Below, piece after piece: positions 1 through 13,638 of a stretch of DNA of 15,959 nucleotides (position 1 is its first letter; each line of letters begins with the position of its first letter). The position numbers and the translations under genes are program-made. The stretch lies in the NCBI GenBank assembly GCA_050330975.1, contig JBHJHK010000282.1, positions 1 to 15,959 of the forward strand, given 5' to 3'. The notes under the pieces are model-generated. The model made no database searches and was not told the origin of the DNA. It saw only the letters and a program-made list of their open reading frames with translations. The stretch is from JBHJHK01 sp050330975 (GTDB lineage Bacteria > Pseudomonadota > Gammaproteobacteria > Competibacterales > Competibacteraceae).

Positions 1-145
<145 letters not shown>

Positions 146-162
146 GTCACCAAACAACTACA

Positions 163-177
163 TTTATAAGGTATCAT
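163..177 (+). promoter_or_regulatory. Weak -10-like AT-rich element upstream of tRNA-Trp
   Basis: The spacer between tuf and the tRNA (146-209) is markedly AT-rich compared with its surroundings. It contains TATAAG (165-170) and TATCAT (172-177), either of which could be a -10 element for the tRNA-secE-nusG transcript. No good -35 hexamer lies 16-18 bases upstream of either. No GC-rich terminator hairpin is visible after tuf, so read-through from tuf is equally possible. Confidence 0.25.
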
Positions 178-209
178 CTGAAGTTCTGAGAAAAAAAGTT
201 TTTACCTAC

Positions 210-285
<76 letters not shown>

Positions 286-297
286 TTAATCACCTTC

Positions 298-336
298 GAG
301 CGCGGCCATTCTTTGGTTAGCGCTCTTATCTTTTCC
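298..336 (+). terminator. Possible weak terminator or processing hairpin after tRNA-Trp
   Basis: GAGCGC (298-303) can pair with GCGCTC (320-325), with an inner CCA/TGG pairing, and the T-rich stretch TTATCTTTT follows. The stem is short and interrupted by an internal loop. It may cause partial termination between the tRNA and secE, or mark the 3' trailer. secE begins 12 bases beyond the T-rich stretch, so full termination here would need a new promoter, which I do not see. Confidence 0.33.
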
Positions 337-348
337 TAAAGAACGATT

Positions 349-714
349 ATGGATCTCAAGTCTGTCGCGCAGCCAAAACAAGACACGTTCAAACTCGCTT
401 CGGCCGCAACCCTGCTGATCGTCGCCATCGGGGCATTTTACTACTTTGCCGACGCCCTGCTCTTGGTGCGTGTCATCGGTTTACTCGCCGCTGTGGGCGT
501 AGCCGTATGGATCGTTTCAATGACAGAACTCGGCCACCAGCTGTCGGGATTTGTCCGCGACTCTCAGATTGAACTGCGTAAGGTCGTTTGGCCAACCCGC
601 CAGGAAACCCTCCAGACCAGCTTAGCAGTGATCATTATGGTGTTAATTATGGGGGTATTTTTGTGGCTCTTGGACATGTTGTTATTTTGGATTGTTCGTC
701 AATTGACGGGCTGA
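349..714 (+). CDS. secE: Preprotein translocase subunit SecE
   Basis: 121 residues, close to the three-helix E. coli SecE (127). Hydrophobic segments lie at about residues 16-33, 38-57 and 92-115. The conserved cytoplasmic amphipathic region ELRKVVWPTRQET is at 75-87, just before the last helix; this is the SecE signature that clamps SecY. SecE is the essential inner-membrane partner of SecY and SecG in the general secretion channel. The start was taken at the first ATG of the frame; the upstream AAAGAA is a weak ribosome-binding site. nusG follows after 40 bases, and the secE-nusG pair is one of the most conserved bacterial operons. No oddity seen. Confidence 0.96.
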   Translation: MDLKSVAQPKQDTFKLASAATLLIVAIGAFYYFADALLLVRVIGLLAAVGVAVWIVSMTELGHQLSGFVRDSQIELRKVVWPTRQETLQTSLAVIIMVLIMGVFLWLLDMLLFWIVRQLTG

Positions 715-754
715 GCTGACCCCCCAAGCAAAAGCAAGCGAGTGACCCTTTGCC

Positions 755-1291
755 ATGGCCACCATGCGTTGGTATGTCGTCCAGGCCTACTCAGGCTTTG
801 AACACCGGGTGCGCCGCTCTTTAGAGCAGTATGTGCGTCGGGAGGGTATGGAAGATCGCTTTGGCGATATTCTCGTCCCCACGGAGGAAGTGGTGGAAAT
901 GCGCGATGGTCAGCGTCGCAAGAGCGAACGCAAGTTCTTTCCCGGCTATGTGCTCGTGCAAATGGCCATGGATGAAGACACTTGGCACTTGGTAAAGAGC
1001 GTGCCCAAAGTGTTGGGCTTTATCGGTGGCTCCAGCGACAAGCCCGCACCCATTTCCGACAAGGAAGCGGAAATCATCATGCTTCGCATTCAAGAGGGCG
1101 TCGACAAACCCAAACCCAAGGTGCTCTATGAACCCGGCGAAGTCGTGCGGGTCATCGATGGCCCCTTCAACGACTTTAACGGCGTCGTCGAAGAGGTCAA
1201 CTACGAGAAAAGTCGTCTGCGGGTAGCCGTCTCCATCTTCGGTCGCTCCACGCCTGTCGAGTTGGAGTTTAGCCAAGTGGAAAAGGCCTAA
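755..1291 (+). CDS. nusG: Transcription termination/antitermination factor NusG
   Basis: 178 residues against 181 in E. coli. The N-terminal NGN domain starts with RWYVVQAYSGFE and includes FFPGYVLVQM and PKVLGFIGG, the part that contacts the RNA polymerase clamp and completes the processivity channel. The KOW domain (about residues 124-178, GEVVRVIDGPFNDFNG then SIFGRSTPVELEFSQVEKA) binds Rho or ribosomal protein S10; the Phe that contacts S10 in E. coli is present (about residue 162). The start is ATG at 755 (MATMRWYVV); ATG at 764 is a possible alternative that still keeps the domain intact. The ribosome-binding site is poor for both. The gene lies in the secE-nusG operon just upstream of the L11 operon. 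Confidence 0.97.
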   Translation: MATMRWYVVQAYSGFEHRVRRSLEQYVRREGMEDRFGDILVPTEEVVEMRDGQRRKSERKFFPGYVLVQMAMDEDTWHLVKSVPKVLGFIGGSSDKPAPISDKEAEIIMLRIQEGVDKPKPKVLYEPGEVVRVIDGPFNDFNGVVEEVNYEKSRLRVAVSIFGRSTPVELEFSQVEKA

Positions 1292-1307
1292 CTCGCGTTC
1301 GGCACTA

Positions 1308-1338
1308 GGCCTTTGCGGTTTGTCCTCTTCCGCAGGCC
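1308..1338 (+). other. Stem-loop in the nusG-rplK spacer
   Basis: GGCC (1308-1311) and GCGG (1315-1318) pair with CCGC (1330-1333) and GGCC (1335-1338) around an 11-base loop, with an internal TTT/A asymmetry. It lies 17 bases after the nusG stop and about 80 bases before rplK. A second small GC hairpin (TGCC...GGCA, 1349-1362) follows. These could be nusG mRNA 3' stabilisers or part of the L11-operon leader. No T-run follows, so it is not a convincing intrinsic terminator. Confidence 0.5.
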
Positions 1339-1368
1339 GTTTCCGGTGTGCCCCAAGGGGCATTGATT

Positions 1369-1397
1369 GTGGGGAGCCCTACGGCGCTAGAACCCAC
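1369..1397 (+). promoter_or_regulatory. Candidate L1-binding autoregulatory hairpin of the rplKA leader
   Basis: GTGGG (1369-1373) pairs with CCCAC (1393-1397). Inside, after a GA-containing asymmetric internal loop, AGC-CC (1375-1379) pairs with GG-c-GCT (1383-1388). The GGGAGC-type internal loop between two short helices resembles the L1 target in 23S rRNA and in other L11-operon leaders. It sits just ahead of the rplK ribosome-binding site (AGGAG, 1403-1407). By family knowledge, excess L1 binds such a site and represses rplK-rplA translation. The match was made by eye, without a covariance model. Confidence 0.5.
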
Positions 1398-1416
1398 CCA
1401 TTAGGAGCAATACCCC

Positions 1417-1851
1417 ATGGCCAAAAAAGTCACGGCCTACGTCAAACTCCAAGTTTCCGCTGGCAAAGCCAATCCCAGCCCGCCGGTGGGTCCAGCCCTC
1501 GGTCAGCACGGGGTCAACATCATGGAGTTTTGCAAGACCTTTAACGCCCAGAGCCAACATCTGGAGCCCGGTTCTCCGACGCCGGTCATCATTACCATTT
1601 ACAACGATCGCAGCTTCACCTTTATCATCAAAACGCCACCGGCGTCTTATCTACTCAAGAAAGCAGCGGGTATCAGCAAGGGCAGCCCTAACCCCAACAC
1701 CCAAAAGGTAGGCAAGGTCACCCGCGAGCAGCTCGAGGAAATTGCCAAGATCAAGATGCCCGACCTCACCGCCGCCGACCTCGACGCCGCCGTGCGCAGC
1801 GTCGCCGGTAGCGCCCGGGCCATGGGCCTCGAGCCCGAGGGAGTCGTGTGA
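1417..1851 (+). CDS. rplK: 50S ribosomal protein L11
   Basis: 144 residues (E. coli 142). The start MAKKVTAYVKLQVSAGKANPSPPVGPALGQ-type N-terminal domain is typical; its proline-rich segment (about residues 20-27) faces the thiostrepton and GTPase-associated centre of 23S rRNA. The C-terminal RNA-binding domain includes PPASYLLKKAAG and ends with the GSARAMGLEPEG motif. L11 with 23S rRNA helices 43-44 forms the base of the stalk and is needed for RelA activation. A strong ribosome-binding site AGGAG sits 9 bases before the ATG. The stop TGA (1849-1851) overlaps the rplA ATG by one base, indicating translational coupling. Confidence 0.98.
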   Translation: MAKKVTAYVKLQVSAGKANPSPPVGPALGQHGVNIMEFCKTFNAQSQHLEPGSPTPVIITIYNDRSFTFIIKTPPASYLLKKAAGISKGSPNPNTQKVGKVTREQLEEIAKIKMPDLTAADLDAAVRSVAGSARAMGLEPEGVV

Positions 1852-2546
1852 TGGGGAAACTGTCCAAGCGGTTGCAAGCCATTCGGGAAAAGGTCGATTC
1901 CACCAAGCTCTACCCCATCGACAAGGCGTTGAGCTTGCTCAAGGAGACGGCGACGGCCAAATTCACCGAATCCGTCGACGCCGCCGTCAACCTAGGGGTG
2001 GATCCCCGCAAGTCGGACCAAGTGGTGCGGGGTTCCACGGTGTTGCCCCACGGCACCGGCAAGCAGGTCCGTGTGGCGGTTTTTGCCCAAGGCGCCAACG
2101 CCGATGCGGCCACCGCCGCCGGCGCCGATCGGGTGGGGTTTGAAGATCTCGCCGAAGCCATGAAGGGCGGCGAGTTGGACTACGATGTCGTCATCGCCTC
2201 CCCCGACGCCATGCGAATCGTTGGCCAACTCGGCCGGGTCCTCGGCCCCCGGGGCTTGATGCCCAACCCCAAGGTGGGTACCGTGACTCCCAATGTCAGC
2301 GAGGCGGTAAAAAACGCCAAGGCCGGCCAGGTGCGCTACCGCACCGACAAAACCGGCATTATCCACTGCGGCATTGGCAAAATTGACTTTCAACCCCAGG
2401 CCATCCAGGAAAATCTCCAGGCGTTGGTCGTCGATTTACAAAAGGCCAAACCCGCCACCTCCAAGGGAATCTATCTGCGGCGTATCACCCTGTCCACCAC
2501 CATGGGACCGGGTTTAACCATCGATCAAAGTACCCTGACGCTTTGA
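1851..2546 (+). CDS. rplA: 50S ribosomal protein L1
   Basis: 231 residues (E. coli 234). The sequence opens MGKLSKRLQAIREKVD, collinear with E. coli MAKLTKR, so I take ATG at 1851 and not the GTG three bases earlier. GAGGGAG (1837-1843) provides a ribosome-binding site 7 bases upstream. The signature LGPRGLMPNPKVGTVT lies in the middle domain. L1 forms the mobile L1 stalk near the ribosomal E site and represses its own operon by binding the rplK leader. TGATG overlap with rplK couples translation of the two proteins, which are needed in equal amounts. Confidence 0.97.
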   Translation: MGKLSKRLQAIREKVDSTKLYPIDKALSLLKETATAKFTESVDAAVNLGVDPRKSDQVVRGSTVLPHGTGKQVRVAVFAQGANADAATAAGADRVGFEDLAEAMKGGELDYDVVIASPDAMRIVGQLGRVLGPRGLMPNPKVGTVTPNVSEAVKNAKAGQVRYRTDKTGIIHCGIGKIDFQPQAIQENLQALVVDLQKAKPATSKGIYLRRITLSTTMGPGLTIDQSTLTL

Positions 2547-2816
2547 AGTTGCCTCGGGCGTCGGGGAGTTCTTCTTTGGGACAGTCGGGTCAGACCCGCT
2601 GTCGTCAAAGACCGCAGGCGCAGCCAAGGCGTCCTCGCCTTGGCTGCTTAATCGACGTGTGTTGGCCTGCGCAGACGGCGCAGTCTTGACCTTCGGGAAA
2701 AGGCGGCCGTGCCCAAGGGATTGGGTTCTCCCGATCCTGGAACTAGAGCGCAAAGGCGTGATGAAGGCAGGTGATCTTGCTGTCCATCCCTTTGCAAGCC
2801 TTTTGCGGGAATCGCG
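2547..2816 (+). promoter_or_regulatory. Structured rplJL leader (candidate L10 autoregulatory region)
   Basis: This 270-base gap between rplA and rplJ has no plausible gene. It holds nested stems. CTTTG..GACAG-CGGGT pairs with ACCCG-CTGTC..CAAAG (2574-2610). CGCAGGC (2613-2619) pairs with GCCTGCG (2665-2671) around a perfect 12-bp hairpin (2620-2647). TCAAAGAC (2605-2612) can pair with GTCTTGA (2683-2689) with one bulged A. A GGGATTGGG/CCCGATCC hairpin lies around 2717-2742. In E. coli the homologous gap carries the L10 promoter and the leader bound by the L10-(L7/L12) complex, which shuts off translation. I see no convincing promoter hexamers here; the leader assignment rests on position and structure. 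Confidence 0.55.
2620..2647 (+). other. Perfect 12-bp stem-loop in the rplJ leader
   Basis: GCAGCCAAGGCG (2620-2631) and CGCCTTGGCTGC (2636-2647) form an uninterrupted 12-bp stem closed by the 4-base loop TCCT. Only two T follow, so it is not a standard intrinsic terminator. It may be the capping helix of the L10 leader, an attenuator element or an RNase III target. Confidence 0.75.
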
Positions 2817-3398
2817 ATGAGTCTCAATTTAGCCGAAAAACAGGCCGTGGTTGCCGAAGTCGGCGAGGTGGCCCAAAAAGCCCAGTCTGCCCTGTCAGCG
2901 GAGTACCGGGGGCTGACGGTGGCCCAAATGAACGCTTTGCGGGTCAAGGCCCGGGAACAGGGGGTTTACCTGCGGGTGGTGAAAAACACCCTGGCTCGGC
3001 GGGCCATTCAGGGCACCAGCTTTGAGTGCCTCCAGGACGTCTTGGTGGGGCCTTTGGTGCTGGCCTTTTCCCTGGAAGACCCCGGCGCCATCGCCCGGCT
3101 GTTCAAGGATTTCGTCAAGGACGCCAGCTACGACAAGTTGGTCATCAAGCATGTGGCTATGGGCAACCAGCTATTGCCGGCCAACGACTTGCAAAAGCTG
3201 GCCGAGCTGCCCACCAAGGATCAGGCCCTGGCCATGCTCATGGGGGTGATGCTCGCCCCGGTGGAACAGCTGGCACGCGCCCTCAACGACATCCCCGGTC
3301 AGGTGGTCCGCGCCACCAACGACATCCCCGGTCGCGCCGTGCGGGTGGTCGCCGCCGTCCAACGCCAGAAGGAAGAGGCCGCGGGCGAAGCGGGTTGA
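2817..3398 (+). CDS. rplJ: 50S ribosomal protein L10 with extended C-terminal stalk-anchoring segment
   Basis: 193 residues, against 165 in E. coli and about 175 in many relatives. The N-terminal rRNA-binding domain is standard: MSLNLAEKQAVVAEV, RGLTVAQMNALR, GVYLRVVKNTLARRAI and FECLQDVLVGP. The C-terminal part anchors L7/L12 dimers on a long helix, each dimer using about ten residues. Here that part contains the near-repeat NDIPGQVVRAT / NDIPGRAVRVV (residues 157-178), encoded by a 33-base tandem duplication. The chain ends VVAAVQRQKEEAAGEAG. L10 is the platform of the ribosomal stalk that recruits translational GTPases and, with L12, represses its own leader. A modest ribosome-binding site GGGA lies 6 bases before ATG; rplL follows after 71 bases. 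Confidence 0.96.
   Translation: MSLNLAEKQAVVAEVGEVAQKAQSALSAEYRGLTVAQMNALRVKAREQGVYLRVVKNTLARRAIQGTSFECLQDVLVGPLVLAFSLEDPGAIARLFKDFVKDASYDKLVIKHVAMGNQLLPANDLQKLAELPTKDQALAMLMGVMLAPVEQLARALNDIPGQVVRATNDIPGRAVRVVAAVQRQKEEAAGEAG
3284..3349 (+). repeat. 33-bp tandem duplication inside rplJ
   Basis: The 17 bases CAACGACATCCCCGGTC occur at 3284-3300 and again at 3317-3333, exactly 33 bases apart and in frame; the remaining 16 bases of each unit have diverged. It adds 11 residues to the L10 C-terminal segment. Related proteins that I can recall have a single NEVP-like unit at this place, so a local duplication in this lineage is the simplest reading. Confidence 0.85.
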
Positions 3399-3469
3399 TG
3401 TGCCCCGCCCCACCGTCGAGTCATCTGTGACCCCGCACCCACACATTTATTATTGCAGGAGAATGATCC

Positions 3470-3862
3470 ATGGCCGTTTCTGTCGATGAAATCCTCGATT
3501 CCATCTCCAACATGACCGTCCTCGAAGTGGTGGACTTGGTCAAAAAGATGGAAGACAAGTTTGGCGTTAGCGCCCAAGCTGCCGCCGCCCCCATGATGAT
3601 GGGCGCCATGCCCGGTGCTCCCGCTGAAGAGGCCGCTCCCGTCGAAGAGCAGACCGAATTCGACGTGGAGCTGACCAGCTTTGGCGAGAAGAAGGTCAAC
3701 GTCATCAAGGTGATCCGCGCCATCACCGGCCTTGGCCTCAAGGAGGCCAAGGACCTGGTGGACGGGGTGCCCTCCAAAGTCAAGGAGGCGATCCCCAAAG
3801 AAGAGGCCGAGGACATCAAAAAGCAGCTTGAGGAGGCCGGCGCCAAGGTCGAAGTCAAGTGA
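3470..3862 (+). CDS. rplL: 50S ribosomal protein L7/L12
   Basis: 130 residues (E. coli 121). The N-terminal dimerisation domain is about residues 1-37 (SVDEILDSISNMTVLEVVDLVKKMEDKFGV). A flexible hinge follows, rich in Ala, Pro, Met and Glu (about 38-61, with MMMGAMPGAP). The C-terminal factor-binding domain (62-130) has KVNVIKVIRAITGLGLKEAKDLVDGVP, whose Lys/Gly-rich helix surface contacts EF-Tu, EF-G and IF2. It is the multi-copy stalk protein. A strong AGGAG (3457-3461) 8 bases before ATG fits its need for several copies per ribosome, compared with the weak site of rplJ. The hinge is a little longer than in E. coli. Attenuator hairpins follow directly. Confidence 0.98.
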   Translation: MAVSVDEILDSISNMTVLEVVDLVKKMEDKFGVSAQAAAAPMMMGAMPGAPAEEAAPVEEQTEFDVELTSFGEKKVNVIKVIRAITGLGLKEAKDLVDGVPSKVKEAIPKEEAEDIKKQLEEAGAKVEVK

Positions 3863-3869
3863 TATTGGC

Positions 3870-3890
3870 GTGTCCATGGCCCGTGGACAC
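3870..3890 (+). other. First rplL-rpoB spacer hairpin
   Basis: GTGTCCA (3870-3876) pairs with TGGACAC (3884-3890) around a 7-base loop, 7 bases after the rplL stop. It is immediately followed by a stronger hairpin. Possible roles are protection of the abundant rplL mRNA 3' end or an RNase III processing site, as known in the same spacer of E. coli. Confidence 0.7.
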
Positions 3891-3892
3891 CC

Positions 3893-3938
3893 GGGAAGGT
3901 GGGGGTTGACCCCACCTTCCCTTGCCTTTCTAGGGCAA
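3893..3938 (+). terminator. Strong 12-bp hairpin plus small hairpin in the rplL-rpoB spacer
   Basis: GGGAAGGTGGGG (3893-3904) and CCCCACCTTCCC (3910-3921) form a perfect 12-bp stem with loop GTTGA. The following TTGCCTTTCT is only moderately T-rich. TTGCC (3922-3926) can itself pair with GGCAA (3934-3938). It may be a partial terminator or an RNA-processing structure. Confidence 0.55.
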
Positions 3939-3948
3939 AAGACGCCAG

Positions 3949-3977
3949 ACCGCTCCTCGGTATTGAGGAGCGGTTTT
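3949..3977 (+). terminator. Intrinsic terminator/attenuator upstream of rpoBC
   Basis: ACCGCTCCTC (3949-3958) pairs perfectly with GAGGAGCGGT (3965-3974) around a 6-base loop, and the stem runs into TTTT (3974-3977). This is a standard intrinsic terminator shape. It occupies the position of the E. coli rplL-rpoB attenuator, which lets only a fraction of polymerases continue and so makes RNA polymerase subunits less abundant than ribosomal proteins. No strong promoter is visible between it and the rpoBC ATG, so rpoBC is probably expressed by read-through. Confidence 0.8.
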
Positions 3978-4032
3978 CCTGGCATAGCAGGACGCCGGTT
4001 TTGCACGTATTCCCCGTTGTCGAGGAAGCCCG

Positions 4033-12519
<8,487 letters not shown>

Positions 12520-12542
12520 CCTTTTCCCAGTCCTCTAGCGTT

Positions 12543-12567
12543 GCGGCCATCCAGGCGAGATGGCCGC
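12543..12567 (+). terminator. GC-rich hairpin after rpoBC
   Basis: GCGGCCATC (12543-12551) pairs with GATGGCCGC (12559-12567) around a 7-base loop, 23 bases after the rpoBC stop. No T-run follows. It probably protects or defines the 3' end of the rpoBC transcript; alone it would be a poor intrinsic terminator. Confidence 0.5.
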
Positions 12568-12601
12568 AGCAACTGATCGTCATAGTTTGACGAAAGCACG
12601 C

Positions 12602-12630
12602 TTGACAAAATTACGAGGTGTTTATATGAT
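12602..12630 (+). promoter_or_regulatory. Strong sigma70 promoter of the str operon
   Basis: A perfect -35 TTGACA (12602-12607), a 17-base AT-rich spacer, and -10 TATGAT (12625-12630, five of six consensus bases). Transcription should start near 12637, giving a leader of about 84 bases before the rpsL ATG at 12720. It is the best promoter match in the window and separates the rpsL-rpsG-fusA-tuf operon from rpoBC. Confidence 0.87.
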
Positions 12631-12633
12631 ACT

Positions 12634-12664
12634 CGGCCTTTGGCAGGCCGTGCCCCTTGCGGGG
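12634..12664 (+). other. GC-rich hairpins at the 5' end of the str operon leader
   Basis: CGGCCT (12634-12639) pairs with AGGCCG (12645-12650), and CCCC (12653-12656) with GGGG (12661-12664) around TTGC. They begin about at the predicted transcription start. A T-rich stretch (12678-12689) follows further on. They may stabilise the mRNA 5' end or act as a weak attenuator. Confidence 0.4.
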
Positions 12665-12719
12665 GGTCGCGGGCTGTCATTTTGTTTTATGGGATCTCAT
12701 TCCTGGAGTCATTGGGTCC

Positions 12720-13094
12720 ATGGCGACGATTAATCAGTTGGTGCGCAAGCCCCGGGCGAGCAAACCAGAAAAGAGCAATGTGCCGGCTTTGGAAAGCTGC
12801 CCCCAACGCCGGGGTGTTTGTACCCGGGTTTACACCACTACGCCCAAAAAGCCCAACTCGGCGCTGCGCAAGGTGGCCCGGGTGCGCTTGACCAACGGCT
12901 ATGAGGTGACCAGCTACATCGGCGGCGAGGGCCACAACCTCCAAGAGCACTCGGTGGTGTTGATTCGCGGCGGCCGGGTCAAGGATTTGCCTGGGGTGCG
13001 CTACCACACCGTGCGCGGCAGCCTCGATACCTCCGGGGTCAACAACCGCAAACAGGCCCGTTCTAAATACGGTACCAAGCGGCCCAAGTCCTGA
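12720..13094 (+). CDS. rpsL: 30S ribosomal protein S12
   Basis: 124 residues, identical in length to E. coli S12. I start at MATINQLVRKPR (ATG 12720), preceded by GGAG at 12705-12708; the frame is open upstream but the extra residues match nothing in S12. The decoding-site motifs TTTPKKPNSALRKVARVRL and GGRVKDLPGVRYHTVRG are intact. Lys43 and Lys88, the usual streptomycin-resistance positions, are wild type, and Asp89, the methylthiolated residue in many bacteria, is present. S12 lies at the decoding centre of the 30S subunit. It is the first gene of the str operon, 32 bases before rpsG. Confidence 0.98.
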   Translation: MATINQLVRKPRASKPEKSNVPALESCPQRRGVCTRVYTTTPKKPNSALRKVARVRLTNGYEVTSYIGGEGHNLQEHSVVLIRGGRVKDLPGVRYHTVRGSLDTSGVNNRKQARSKYGTKRPKS

Positions 13095-13126
13095 TCAAAA
13101 GCCCTCTGTTGCGAGGATAACCCGTC

Positions 13127-13597
13127 ATGCCCCGAAGAAGAGAAGTCGCCCGACGACCCATTTTGCCCGACCCCAAGTTCGGCAACGAGATGTTGGCCAA
13201 ATTCACCAACATGGTCATGGAGCGCGGCAAGAAGTCCGTGGCGGAGAAAATTGTCTACGGCGCCTTGGACGACCTGTCCGAGCGCGGCAAGGGCGATGCC
13301 ATGGAGCTGTTGGAGAAGGCCCTGGACAACGTCCGACCGGTGGTGGAAGTCAAGTCCCGCCGCGTGGGGGGTGCCACCTACCAGGTGCCGGTGGAAGTGC
13401 GCGCCTCTCGGCGCACCACTTTGGCCATGCGCTGGCTCATTGAAGCCGCGCGCAAGCGCAGCGAAAAATCTATGATGCGGCGTTTGTCGGGCGAGCTGTT
13501 TGACGCCGCCGAGAGCCGTGGCGCCGCGGTGAAAAAGCGCGAAGACACCCATCGCATGGCCGATGCCAACAAGGCCTTTGCCCACTACCGCTGGTAA
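13127..13597 (+). CDS. rpsG: 30S ribosomal protein S7
   Basis: 156 residues, the common bacterial length (short-tailed form). It starts MPRRREVARRPILPDPKFG, with the conserved NMVMERGKKSVAEKIVYGAL and the beta-hairpin region GGATYQVPVEV, and ends HRMADANKAFAHYRW. S7 is a primary 16S rRNA 3'-domain binder that nucleates assembly of the small-subunit head and contacts E-site tRNA. GAGG (13113-13116) sits 10 bases before ATG. In E. coli S7 represses the str operon by binding the rpsL-rpsG spacer of roughly 100 bases; here that spacer is only 32 bases, so this control may be absent or different. Confidence 0.98.
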   Translation: MPRRREVARRPILPDPKFGNEMLAKFTNMVMERGKKSVAEKIVYGALDDLSERGKGDAMELLEKALDNVRPVVEVKSRRVGGATYQVPVEVRASRRTTLAMRWLIEAARKRSEKSMMRRLSGELFDAAESRGAAVKKREDTHRMADANKAFAHYRW

Positions 13598-13638
13598 CTC
13601 CGCTCTGGATTACGCCTAGGACCTCCGAGGACATCACC

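Noticed and set aside
1848..1850. GTG as the rplA start
   Set aside because: It adds one residue before MGKLSKR, whereas ATG at 1851 aligns with the E. coli start and has the better-spaced ribosome-binding site.
3893..3977. Inverted repeats as insertion-sequence or MITE remnants
   Set aside because: The stems are short, with small loops and no target duplication or transposase trace; they fit an rplL-rpoB attenuator region.
12587..12615. A second promoter using TTGACG at 12587
   Set aside because: The hexamer 17 bases downstream (ATTACG) is a poor -10, while the TTGACA-17-TATGAT pair just below it is nearly ideal.
12657..12719. Upstream extension of rpsL by 21 codons from TTG at 12657
   Set aside because: The added residues match nothing in S12, overlap the leader hairpins, and the ATG at 12720 gives the exact 124-residue family length with its own GGAG.
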